IMG/VR virus record: IMGVR_UViG_3300021519_000022 | Location: 1 to 37,816 of that record | Reading direction: 5' to 3' (one strand) | DNA from: a virus | DNA length: 37,816 bases | Shown here: one piece after another, positions 26,022 to 31,971 of the stretch | Position numbering within the stretch: the stretch's first letter is position 1 | Layout: each line of letters begins with the position of its first letter | Position numbers and translations under genes: made by a program | The notes under the pieces: generated by a model | Databases searched by the model: none | Told to the model about the DNA's origin: nothing | What the model saw: only the letters and a program-made list of their open reading frames with translations

Positions 26022-26446
26022 TTCTGATACATCCCTATGCCAAAACCCTACAAAATGGCAAGCAAAACCCTAAAAACTATCCTTACTGGAAAGAATTAAT
26101 AGGATTAATTTCTGAGGAAATAATACAGATTGGTGTAAAAGGTGAAGAACAACTTGTTCCAGATTTTCGCAAGAATTTGCCAATTATTGAATTAAGACAG
26201 CTTATTAAAGATTGCCGTACTTGGATTTCAGTTGATAGCTTCTTTCAGCATCTTGCATGGAGTGAAGGCAAGCCAGGCATTGTTTTGTGGTCAGTATCTG
26301 ATCCGCTAATATTTGGTCATGCTGAAAACATCAATTTGCTTAAAGATAGAGCAACTTTGACCCCTAATCAATTCCTTTGGTGGGATTTTACTGAATATAA
26401 TTTAGAAGCATTTACTTCTCCAGAAGAAGTGTTAAAATGCCTGTAA
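26018..26446 (+). CDS. GT9 (heptosyltransferase-like) C-terminal half
   Basis: A 142-residue protein with the recognisable GT9 end domain: an initial strand MILIHPYAKT (the start of the C-terminal Rossmann domain), then WISVDSFFQHLAW, the equivalent of the D-S-x-x-x-H-L-A nucleotide-sugar motif, and PGIVLWSVSDPLIFGH, the P-x-x-x-L-x-G-x-x-x-P equivalent. It lacks the N-terminal acceptor domain, which seems to lie on the end of the upstream protein. The two chains likely assemble, or the split arose by a stop between domains. The overlap is 4 bases (ATGA). Confidence 0.72.
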   Translation: MILIHPYAKTLQNGKQNPKNYPYWKELIGLISEEIIQIGVKGEEQLVPDFRKNLPIIELRQLIKDCRTWISVDSFFQHLAWSEGKPGIVLWSVSDPLIFGHAENINLLKDRATLTPNQFLWWDFTEYNLEAFTSPEEVLKCL

Positions 26447-26448
26447 AT

Positions 26449-26490
26449 TCCAGATAAAATAAGATTGATTAATAAACCCGATTATCTGGA
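26449..26490 (+). promoter_or_regulatory. Hairpin covering the ribosome site of the first lysis gene
   Basis: TCCAGATAA (26449-26457) is exactly complementary to TTATCTGGA (26482-26490), nine base pairs with a 24-base loop. The 3' arm contains GGA of the ribosome site GGAG (26488-26491), 5 bases before the ATG. In an mRNA reading through from the upstream genes the site would be masked. A TAAGAT element (26460-26465) in the loop could start a shorter transcript lacking the 5' arm, which would free it. Confidence 0.6.
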
Positions 26491-26496
26491 GTTGCT

Positions 26497-26745
26497 ATGA
26501 CTTTAAATGAGATAGACAAACAAGAATTAAAAAATCTATTTAAAGAAGTAATTTCAGAAGCCGTAGAAAGCCATCCTCTTTCAGATGATGAAGTCAAATG
26601 GGTTAGATTAGCAATAGAAGCAGAAGCTAAAAAAGCCGCATTTAGGCAAGCGGTTATTGATAAAACATTTATTGGTTTAATAAGTTCAGGTGCATTAGCT
26701 CTCGCTTATTACGCCATAGACTTTGTAAAAATTCATTGGAAATGA
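26497..26745 (+). CDS. Lysis-cassette membrane protein (holin/antiholin candidate)
   Basis: An 82-residue protein with a charged helical N-terminal two thirds and one membrane segment near the C-terminus (about 58-76, FIGLISSGALALAYYAIDFV), ending in KIHWK. Its place at the head of the lysis block and its overlap with the next holin-like gene suggest that it is a holin partner or antiholin. Single-span class III holins have the reverse arrangement less often, so the role is uncertain. Confidence 0.6.
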   Translation: MTLNEIDKQELKNLFKEVISEAVESHPLSDDEVKWVRLAIEAEAKKAAFRQAVIDKTFIGLISSGALALAYYAIDFVKIHWK

Positions 26746-26945
26746 AACAAATGATTCATGGGGCTATGAAGTCCCGAACAATGTGGTTTTCCCTTGCATT
26801 AGCCATTTTAGGGGCTATATTTGATAACCTTTCATATATCCAGCCATTTCTTGATCCTAAGATTTATGGAATTGGGCTTATGGTTATTGCTATTTGCATC
26901 GCTATTCTTAGGGTTAATACTTATAATGCTTTGGATGAGAAATGA
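26742..26945 (+). CDS. Holin, two membrane segments
   Basis: A 67-residue protein with two hydrophobic helices (about 15-32 and 42-57) and a charged tail, the plan of a class II holin. The ATG at 26742 overlaps the previous stop (ATGA); a TTG further upstream is unlikely. The start region reads MKQM, so a second ATG lies three codons later; this dual-start pattern, with a Lys between the two starts, is known from lambda-type and phage 21-type holins (MKMP, MKSM). It would time the release of the endolysin. Confidence 0.75.
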   Translation: MKQMIHGAMKSRTMWFSLALAILGAIFDNLSYIQPFLDPKIYGIGLMVIAICIAILRVNTYNALDEK

Positions 26946-27343
26946 TTGATTATGCAAAACTGGCAATTATTGGTGCTGTGTTATCTATTGCTTTTGGCTC
27001 TGGGTGGTGGTTGGGCTATTCACGATATGTTGAATATAAGAAATCAGTTGAAATTGCCGCCAAAGTACAAGAAGCCAAAGTCGAATCAATCACTAAGCAA
27101 CAAGCATTAGTTACTAAATCCATTGAGAAAGAATATGAAGCTAAACTTAATCTTTTGCGCCAGTATTATGCTAATGGGGTGCGCCAGCCCAATTCCAGCG
27201 GTTTGTCCACCAATTCAGGCATCACCCCCAAGCCGTTTGATGCTCTTGCCGCCTACTCAATACTTGCTGGACAATGCGCTGAAACAACCCAGCAATTAGT
27301 CAGTTTGCAATCTTGGCTTAATGAGCAAATGGGCATTAAATGA
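26942..27343 (+). CDS. Inner-membrane spanin (Rz-like)
   Basis: A 133-residue protein with one N-terminal membrane anchor (about 5-25), a Lys/Glu-rich coiled coil (30-78), and a C-terminal helix with GQCAETTQQLVSLQSWL, a strongly typical Rz end. It would connect the inner membrane to an Rz1 lipoprotein and fuse the membranes at the end of lysis. An Rz1-like gene is embedded in its +1 frame. It overlaps holin and endolysin genes by 4 bases each. Confidence 0.85.
   Translation: MIDYAKLAIIGAVLSIAFGSGWWLGYSRYVEYKKSVEIAAKVQEAKVESITKQQALVTKSIEKEYEAKLNLLRQYYANGVRQPNSSGLSTNSGITPKPFDALAAYSILAGQCAETTQQLVSLQSWLNEQMGIK
27135..27299 (+). CDS. Outer-membrane spanin (Rz1-like lipoprotein), embedded in the Rz gene
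   Basis: A 54-residue ORF in the +1 frame entirely inside the Rz-like gene, the lambda arrangement. It begins MKLNLIFCASIMLMGC, a signal peptide with a perfect lipobox (Leu-Met-Gly-Cys; lipidated Cys16). The predicted mature part is 39 residues and rich in proline (9 Pro), as in known Rz1. The +2 residue is Ala, not Asp, so the outer membrane would be its destination. The DNA of this stretch is visibly richer in G and C than its surroundings, as expected from double coding. No strong ribosome site is visible. Confidence 0.85.
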   Translation: MKLNLIFCASIMLMGCASPIPAVCPPIQASPPSRLMLLPPTQYLLDNALKQPSN

Positions 27344-27873
27344 TTAACAATTTTAGTAAGTCTTTAGATAACATATTAAAGGCTGAAGGCGGTTTTTCTG
27401 CTGATCCTAAAGACCCTGGCAATCATTTACCAGATGGTCGTGCTGGCTGTACGAATATGGGTGTAACTCAGGCTGCATGGGAAGAATATTTAGGACATAA
27501 GGTTTCTATAGCCGATATGCAAGCCTTAACCAAAGAACAAGTAAATAAGTTTTATAAGAACAAATACTGGGATCGGGTGCAAGCTGATACCCTTCCAACA
27601 GGATTGGATTTTTTAGCTACAAGTTTTGCTATTAATGCTGGCGTGGGTTCTTCTGCCAAACTTATTCAAAAATGCGTTAATTCAGTTCCAGATGGAATGA
27701 TAGGATCAAGAACCCTTCAAATTATTTCTGGGGTTGATCCTAAAGAACTTATTGAAAAGTTTAGTGAAGCTAAAGAACAATATTACAAAAGCCTAAAACT
27801 ATTTTCCCTATACGGGCATGGTTGGCTCAATCGGGTTGCATCTGAAAAAGCTATTGCCTTGGCAATGCTTTAA
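27340..27873 (+). CDS. Endolysin, GH108-type muramidase
   Basis: A 177-residue cell-wall hydrolase. The N-terminal domain has LKAEGGFSADPKDPGN, the GH108 motif with catalytic Glu16, followed by GCTNMGVTQAAW, and KFYKNKYWDRVQADTLP, all typical. The C-terminal third (about 95-177) is the PG_binding_3 domain usually fused to it, including a DGMIGSRTL segment. No signal peptide or SAR anchor is visible, so release depends on a holin that makes large holes. It is the last gene of the rightward late block. Confidence 0.92.
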   Translation: MINNFSKSLDNILKAEGGFSADPKDPGNHLPDGRAGCTNMGVTQAAWEEYLGHKVSIADMQALTKEQVNKFYKNKYWDRVQADTLPTGLDFLATSFAINAGVGSSAKLIQKCVNSVPDGMIGSRTLQIISGVDPKELIEKFSEAKEQYYKSLKLFSLYGHGWLNRVASEKAIALAML

Positions 27874-28304
27874 AAACGATTATCTTCCAAGATGCGGCTT
27901 TTCTCTATTAGCCAATCTTTAGGTACTAAAAAGGCTTTCTTGGCAAACATATCGCCAATCCCTGTAAACATCCTATAGGTAAGCATTTTATTAAAGATCA
28001 CTTGAGTGATTTCTTTAGGTGTAATGGAAAACATTACTTCACCATCGTAAAAAATCCACCAATCAGCCCCAGTTGCCATTAAAGCTGATGGTTTTCCGTT
28101 CATTTCAAACTCAATGACGATGTTACCCGTTTTACAACTCATAGGGTCATACTTTACTTCTATGCCCTTTTGAATCTCTGGAATCCAAATATCGTAATCT
28201 TTAAGGGCAGTAACAATATGAGCTTGTGGGTACTTTTTTTGAATTATCTTGAGTACCTTTTTTTCAATTTCTAACCCTCGTTCAAGATCGGCAGCAAAAC
28301 TCAT
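27870..28304 (-). CDS. PD-(D/E)XK nuclease-like protein
   Basis: A 144-residue protein with a compact PD-(D/E)xK pattern: Glu13 in an N-terminal helix, Asp38 in DYDIW, and E49-V-K51 followed by a strand-turn. It is probably a small nuclease, but its substrate is not evident. It is the last gene of the leftward operon and overlaps the endolysin by 4 bases tail to tail. Its start overlaps the stop of the upstream gene (ATGA). Confidence 0.65.
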   Translation of the reverse strand: MSFAADLERGLEIEKKVLKIIQKKYPQAHIVTALKDYDIWIPEIQKGIEVKYDPMSCKTGNIVIEFEMNGKPSALMATGADWWIFYDGEVMFSITPKEITQVIFNKMLTYRMFTGIGDMFAKKAFLVPKDWLIEKSRILEDNRF

Positions 28305-28468
28305 TTTTGTGCCTTTCTTAGTATTGCTCTAGCAAAACTGTATGGAACATTTAACTCTTGACAAGTTACTTCAGTCCACACTTGTTCTATTTCTTCATCT
28401 GTTAGGTTTAGCATACCCAAGGCATCTGCATAACCTTTTTCATATCCTTCATTCCATTCAGTTTTCAT
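28301..28468 (-). CDS. Small protein, unknown
   Basis: A 55-residue protein filling the gap between two leftward genes. It begins MKTEWNEGYEKGYADALG, a Gly/Tyr-spaced amphipathic helix often seen in small phage proteins, then an acidic helix. It overlaps both neighbours (ATGA downstream, 1 base upstream), which supports a real coupled gene. Function unknown. Confidence 0.7.
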   Translation of the reverse strand: MKTEWNEGYEKGYADALGMLNLTDEEIEQVWTEVTCQELNVPYSFARAILRKAQK

Positions 28469-28662
28469 TAAAATCTTCCAATCGTTAGCCAGAATCCATA
28501 AGCAAATACAGCCAAGAATAACAATGCCCCCAAGAACGCACCAAAACCGCTGAAATCAGACGATTCAGGTCGTTCTATGGCAGTAGCATAGTCAGCATCT
28601 TTAAACGCTTCTGAAGCCGTTTTATAGGCTTTGCCTACCATTCCAAAGTTTCTTGTGCTCAT
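28468..28662 (-). CDS. Small C-tail-anchored membrane protein, unknown
   Basis: A 64-residue protein with an N-terminal polar part and one C-terminal membrane helix (about 43-61, FGAFLGALLFLAVFAYGFW). I place the start at 28662 because that ATG overlaps the stop of the upstream membrane peptide (TGATG); a longer ORF starting at 28722 would read that peptide's coding DNA in another frame. Unknown role at the host inner membrane in early infection. Confidence 0.6.
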   Translation of the reverse strand: MSTRNFGMVGKAYKTASEAFKDADYATAIERPESSDFSGFGAFLGALLFLAVFAYGFWLTIGRF

Positions 28663-28739
28663 CAGAACCCCCAGCCAAACATACAACCAAGAATTACACC
28701 CAAAATAATTACTCCAACCCATTCAATTAGCTTATTCAT
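28662..28739 (-). CDS. Membrane micropeptide, 25 residues
   Basis: An ORF of 25 residues reading MNKLIEWVGVIILGVILGCM and ending FGWGF: one hydrophobic helix with a basic/acidic start. Its ATG overlaps the upstream stop (ATGA) and its stop overlaps the downstream start (TGATG). This exact packing on both sides is the main evidence that it is translated. Confidence 0.55.
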   Translation of the reverse strand: MNKLIEWVGVIILGVILGCMFGWGF

Positions 28740-28996
28740 AATGGCAACTCCTCTTGTTTAGCGTTTAAAGATTGTAAAAATTTAGTTAAAACTGTTGGAT
28801 CATCTTCTTTAAAGATTTTATAAAAAATATGTTTATTTGGAATCCGAACTGAATGTTCGTATGTTCTACCAGTTATTACATAACCAGAGAAAGCACGACA
28901 AGCCAGTTCTTGTTCTTCACAGATGTAGCGTTTAATGCAATTATCGCAAGGTGCTGGTTGTTCAAATACTCTGCGTATATCAATTCTGTTAGCCAT
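28736..28996 (-). CDS. Small Cys-cluster protein, likely metal binding
   Basis: An 86-residue protein with C17-x2-C20-x5-C26-x6-C33, which could bind zinc or an iron-sulfur cluster, followed by a basic strand region and a helical tail. GAGG precedes the start. The pattern fits small phage regulators but is not specific. Member of the leftward early operon. Confidence 0.65.
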   Translation of the reverse strand: MANRIDIRRVFEQPAPCDNCIKRYICEEQELACRAFSGYVITGRTYEHSVRIPNKHIFYKIFKEDDPTVLTKFLQSLNAKQEELPL

Positions 28997-28998
28997 GA

Positions 28999-29295
28999 TT
29001 AAGCTACCTCTAACATTTTATCTACTAAATTAAAATCGCCAGTAATGGTGCTAAATGGAGTTGCTCTGTCTGTATCTAAACCTTCAAATCTTCTGCCAGA
29101 TTTAAGTAAACCGCCATTATGTTGATAACCTAAAGCATCTGAGATTTCAAAATAACAATCGTATGTTACCCATCCAATTAATGCGCCAAACTTATCAAAC
29201 AATGGAGTATGTTTAGAAAAATAATAGCTAGGCTCTTTTATAAAACCGCCATGAGCCAAAACTGCAACTGCTTCTTTAAATTTAAAAGTTTTCAT
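28999..29295 (-). CDS. Hypothetical early protein
   Basis: A 98-residue soluble protein with several aromatic residues (PSYYFSKHTPLFDKFG, WVTYDCYF). A ribosome site AGGGGAAA precedes the ATG. A hairpin terminator lies just upstream, so it is probably expressed less than the first gene of the operon unless read-through occurs. No known family recognised. Confidence 0.6.
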   Translation of the reverse strand: MKTFKFKEAVAVLAHGGFIKEPSYYFSKHTPLFDKFGALIGWVTYDCYFEISDALGYQHNGGLLKSGRRFEGLDTDRATPFSTITGDFNLVDKMLEVA

Positions 29296-29307
29296 TTGTT
29301 TCCCCTA

Positions 29308-29328
29308 TGAAAAGCCCCCGAAGGGGCT
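29308..29328 (-). terminator. Rho-independent terminator with TTCG loop (leftward)
   Basis: On the minus strand AGCCCC (29328-29323) pairs with GGGGCT (29318-29313) around a TTCG tetraloop, followed by TTTTC. It lies between the first leftward gene and the rest of the operon, so it may attenuate expression of the downstream genes. The T tract is short, so read-through is likely. Confidence 0.7.
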
Positions 29329-29334
29329 GATTAA

Positions 29335-29517
29335 TTAAGCTACTAACTTTTCTCTTTCTAAAGTTTTAAAAACATCCACAATTCTTAAAAGATCGGATGG
29401 GCTAACTTCAAGCTGTAATTCATCTTTAAAAAATTGTTGTAATTGTTGAACAGTTTTATCGCTAACAATATAACCATCATTAGTTCTAAAACCCATTGGC
29501 ATAAAATTTGATTTCAT
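29335..29517 (-). CDS. First gene of the leftward operon, unknown
   Basis: A 60-residue protein, mostly helical, with VSDKTVQQLQQFFKDELQLE then a second helix. The start is fixed at 29517 by a very strong ribosome site (GAAGGAG, 6 bases away). A longer frame starting at 29580 would run through the predicted promoter. As the first, best translated early gene it may act on the host, but no function is recognised. Confidence 0.65.
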   Translation of the reverse strand: MKSNFMPMGFRTNDGYIVSDKTVQQLQQFFKDELQLEVSPSDLLRIVDVFKTLEREKLVA

Positions 29518-29553
29518 TTTTAACTCCTTCACATATCCCGCTTGATTGCGGTA

Positions 29554-29602
29554 TGTAGAAATATTAAGCCTACTTAACAATAGAAAACTTGATCTAGGTC
29601 AA
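29554..29602 (-). promoter_or_regulatory. Predicted leftward promoter with FNR/CRP-type dyad
   Basis: TTGATCTAGGTCAA (29589-29602) matches the FNR consensus TTGAT-N4-ATCAA in 9 of 10 half-site positions and is nearly palindromic. On the minus strand a -10-like TAATAT lies at 29566-29561, giving a start near 29554, so the dyad is centred at about -41.5, the class II activator position. A second possible reading is a -35 TTGACC in the dyad with a weak -10. The dyad could instead bind a phage repressor. Confidence 0.5.
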
Positions 29603-30028
29603 GAAAATTAAAAATAATTGACAAAACTTATTAGGACAAACCCTAATCTGTATAAATTTACAGTATGTGTTTTTATACAGTATGAGCCGTATTTGATATT
29701 TATAAGGCTCAAATTATGAGCCGTAAAATTTACAAAAACCTTTATTTGTAAAGTATTAGCAACATAATTGTAAAATTTCCCGATAGGGAATAGTTGCTTA
29801 AAAATGTAGCATATATTACACAAATTTCCCGATAAGGAAACTTTACAATTAGTTATAAAAACTTTACAAATACCGACAATATGTATATTTTTTGCTGATT
29901 TTTATACATATAGGTATCAATATGTATACGCAATCAATACTTATAGGTTACAAAAATGTGTTATTAATGTCCTATTTTTGCATGATTTTTTATTGAAATT
30001 TCATGCACTTACAAGCGTTTTTAAAATA
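29603..30028. promoter_or_regulatory. AT-rich, repeat-dense control region without genes
   Basis: No credible coding sequence on either strand. It contains many repeats: CTGTATAAA/TTTATACAG inverted (29648-29680); TATGAGCCGTA twice (29681-29691, 29715-29725) with GGCTCA/TGAGCC; TTTACAAA/TTTGTAAA (29729-29752); a TTTCCCGATARGGAA operator-like element twice (29776-29790 and 29825-29839); ATATGTATA at 29879 and 29920 with its inverse at 29903. TTGACA lies at 29618-29623 on the plus strand. It could hold operators or the replication origin. Confidence 0.6.
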
Positions 30029-30031
30029 GGT

Positions 30032-30086
30032 GGGTGGAGCATCGTGTGAAGGAGTATGGAACTAGGGGGTAATTCCAGCCCCACCC
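30032..30086 (-). terminator. Structured element / leftward terminator candidate
   Basis: Starting 4 bases after the stop of the nuclease gene, minus-strand GGGTGGGGC (30086-30078) pairs with GCTCCACCC (30040-30032), nine pairs including one wobble. Inside it GGAATTA (30076-30070) pairs with TAGTTCC (30064-30058) around a CCCCC loop. After the outer stem comes ACCTATTTT. The element is more elaborate than a simple terminator. Confidence 0.5.
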
Positions 30087-30090
30087 ATTG

Positions 30091-30873
30091 TTAGATTTTA
30101 TTCTTTATCTGATAGACCCGCAATAGATGGCAAAATATAGCCCAGCCATCACTAATATCGGCTGAATCGTGAATAATAAGTCGTACTTGATTCGTATCAG
30201 CATTAATAAGCAAATTGCCACAAATAGCATCAGGCATACCAAGACCTTCACGATAAGCCGCACATTGGTAAATCCATTCATCGTATGCCTTTATTTTGTC
30301 TAAATCAGTTGTCTTGGTTTTTACATCAATAATTGCGCCTGGGAAATCTGTTAAAGGGTCTGGTGGAGCATAAAGGTCGCATTTGCCGCCATAGCGTAGC
30401 TTTTGATGAGCAAAAGATTGTTCTGCCACCCATTTATGAAGCCCTAATTCGTTATCTAGGGTTTGTTCCGTTTCATAGACATACTTGGGGTACTCTGGGA
30501 TATAGACTTCATCTTCAAAGTAAGTTTCAATGATGGCATGAATGGTATTCCCTCTTTCTGCGGCTTTTCTTCCCGCTTCTTTTGAGTCAAATAACACCCT
30601 TTCAAGCCATGCTGGTTCTGGCTCATTTTCATTCCTTGGCAAAGTTAAAGCTGATAAAAGAATTTGTTGGTTTAGCCATGTTTGTAGCCCTGGCTTGGCT
30701 ATTTGCCCTAATATGGTCGTAACGCTAGGGACTAAGTTTAGTTTCCTAGCATCTCTTAGCGTTGTATTGCGGATTCCTGTGCCGTCAGATTTGGTAATTG
30801 TATAGGCTGGTTCGCCTGTATCGGCGTGATACCAATGCCCAGCATCAGAGCTATGCTCACTTTTTACTAACAT
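30091..30873 (-). CDS. Cas4/RecB-like PD-(D/E)XK exonuclease
   Basis: A 260-residue nuclease. The motifs are His112 in RGNTIHAIIE (motif I), Asp166 in GGKCDLYAP, D183-V-K185 in IIDVKTK, and Q203-x3-Y207 in YQCAAY, the RecB/Cas4/lambda-exonuclease pattern. It lies with an SSB-like gene in one operon, which suggests DNA recombination, end processing or host DNA degradation. A good ribosome site (AGGGGGAA) precedes the ATG. The Cys cluster of Cas4 is not evident. Confidence 0.85.
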   Translation of the reverse strand: MLVKSEHSSDAGHWYHADTGEPAYTITKSDGTGIRNTTLRDARKLNLVPSVTTILGQIAKPGLQTWLNQQILLSALTLPRNENEPEPAWLERVLFDSKEAGRKAAERGNTIHAIIETYFEDEVYIPEYPKYVYETEQTLDNELGLHKWVAEQSFAHQKLRYGGKCDLYAPPDPLTDFPGAIIDVKTKTTDLDKIKAYDEWIYQCAAYREGLGMPDAICGNLLINADTNQVRLIIHDSADISDGWAIFCHLLRVYQIKNKI

Positions 30874-30896
30874 TACACTTCCCCCTATAAATTTGG

Positions 30897-31094
30897 CTAT
30901 TCGCCTAAATTAAGTATTAATTCTCTTTCAACTGGATTGCTGACCTGATCGGCACATACCCGAATAGCCGTATTAAGGACTGATTTCATTCCTTCACGAC
31001 TAAAAGCCATTACTGGTCTTTCATCGTCATATCCAACTTCTTCAAAAGTTCGAATTGCGGTTGAATTTATCGTATCTTTAATCGTGCTATTCAT
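30897..31094 (-). CDS. Small helical protein, unknown
   Basis: A 65-residue protein between the nuclease and SSB-like genes. Mostly helical with an acidic middle (GYDDERPVMAF). A distant ribosome site (AGGAAAGG, 11 bases). No family recognised. The operon position suggests an accessory to DNA metabolism. Confidence 0.65.
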   Translation of the reverse strand: MNSTIKDTINSTAIRTFEEVGYDDERPVMAFSREGMKSVLNTAIRVCADQVSNPVERELILNLGE

Positions 31095-31108
31095 GGTATT
31101 AACCTTTC

Positions 31109-31708
31109 CTAAAAGGGTATTGGATCATCTTCAATGCTGTTATTAACTACACCATTACAGTTCTGCCATTCAGCAGATTCCATAATTACTTTCTTCAATC
31201 CATCTGACAGGCTTTCAAATACAGCCCTGTCATACTCTTGAAGGTTAAGATAAACAAAAGGATTCTCAATATCTGGAAATCCAGCTTTAACAACTGATGA
31301 TGGAACTGGGTTTAATCCCATAATGTTGCAATAAGTTTTTCCATCTCTTTCGGTATGGGTGAGATTGAGATAAGCCCATTTGCCAAGTAAGTCTTTAAGG
31401 TTAAAACCTTTAAGTTGTGGCTCAGTTAAGCCTTTACCAGCCCAGCTTTCTAAGTCAGCCCGTAGCCCTGATTGTTGGTTTAAAGACAGCGTATAGCGTT
31501 TGGATTGCACCATAGGCTTGCCATCTTCCATTGCGTAGCCATCACCATGCAATTCAAAAGTAAACATTACTTTGCGTTGCATTTTGATTGCCCCTTGCCA
31601 AGTAACCTTTTGAGTTCCTAAATCAAGGATGCGGACTAAGCTACCAAGCACCAATCCGCTTGGGGGTAATTTGTAACTGGTATTCTGTTGAGTTTCTGCC
31701 ACAATCAT
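31109..31708 (-). CDS. Single-stranded-DNA-binding-like protein with SSB-type acidic tip
   Basis: A 199-residue protein whose strand-rich body (SLVRILDLGTQKVTWQGAIK, KVMFTFELHGDG, GKTYCNIMGLNPVP) resembles an OB-fold seen in phage SSB or annealing-related proteins. The C-terminus, SIEDDPIPF, is very like the acidic tip of bacterial SSB (D-D-D-I-P-F), which binds many repair proteins. It is encoded with a RecB-like nuclease. It could protect single strands in replication and recruit host enzymes. Its start overlaps the previous stop (ATGA), with GGAGTGAG upstream. Confidence 0.65.
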   Translation of the reverse strand: MIVAETQQNTSYKLPPSGLVLGSLVRILDLGTQKVTWQGAIKMQRKVMFTFELHGDGYAMEDGKPMVQSKRYTLSLNQQSGLRADLESWAGKGLTEPQLKGFNLKDLLGKWAYLNLTHTERDGKTYCNIMGLNPVPSSVVKAGFPDIENPFVYLNLQEYDRAVFESLSDGLKKVIMESAEWQNCNGVVNNSIEDDPIPF

Positions 31709-31899
31709 TTTCTCACTCCAAAAATATTATTAAATTCATTAAAAATAGCGTCTAAATGCGTTAAACAAACAGGCTTTGGATTAAAACCACAAGCGTATTT
31801 CAGCGTATCAATTTGATCTTTCGATAAAATCATGCCGCCTTCTAGCTCCATAAATATCCAATGTAAATCTTGCTCAAGTTCTGCCATATCATTGCTCAT
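31705..31899 (-). CDS. First gene of the recombination operon, unknown
   Basis: A 64-residue, acidic helical protein with a very strong ribosome site (AAAAAGGAGAAA). It begins MSNDMAELEQDLHWIFMELE. The coupling to the SSB-like gene (4-base overlap) and the position next to the divergent promoter mean it is expressed first. Function unknown. Confidence 0.65.
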   Translation of the reverse strand: MSNDMAELEQDLHWIFMELEGGMILSKDQIDTLKYACGFNPKPVCLTHLDAIFNEFNNIFGVRK

Positions 31900-31938
31900 A
31901 ATTTCTCCTTTTTACTCACCGAACCATTCGGTAGCAAT

Positions 31939-31966
31939 ACATTAACATAGCTTAAAAAGATGTGCA
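31939..31966 (-). promoter_or_regulatory. Leftward promoter of the recombination operon
   Basis: Minus strand TTGCAC (-35, 31967-31962) and TAATGT (-10, 31944-31939) are 17 bases apart, with a start near 31932. The -35 lies in one of two direct GGTTGCA units (31963-31969 and 31973-31979 on this strand), so a repressor bound there would block it. Confidence 0.5.
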
Positions 31967-31971
31967 ACCCC

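Noticed and set aside
26952-27110. Hydrophobic 52-codon ORF in the +1 frame at the start of the Rz-like gene
   Set aside because: It has a hydrophobic start but no lipobox (Leu precedes the Cys). The real o-spanin is the later ORF at 27135. Hydrophobicity in a shifted frame is common over T-rich membrane-segment codons.
28662-28722. Start of the tail-anchored membrane protein at 28722
   Set aside because: That extension reads the 25-residue peptide gene in a different frame. The coupled ATG at 28662 explains the packing better.
29608-29823. Leftward 71-codon ORF in the control region
   Set aside because: Composition is typical of random AT-rich DNA, there is no ribosome site, and it covers the repeat elements.
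30031-30087. tRNA-like pairing of the segment before the nuclease gene
   Set aside because: An acceptor-like stem and a T-arm-like hairpin can be drawn, but the length is too short and there is no anticodon arm or T-loop consensus.
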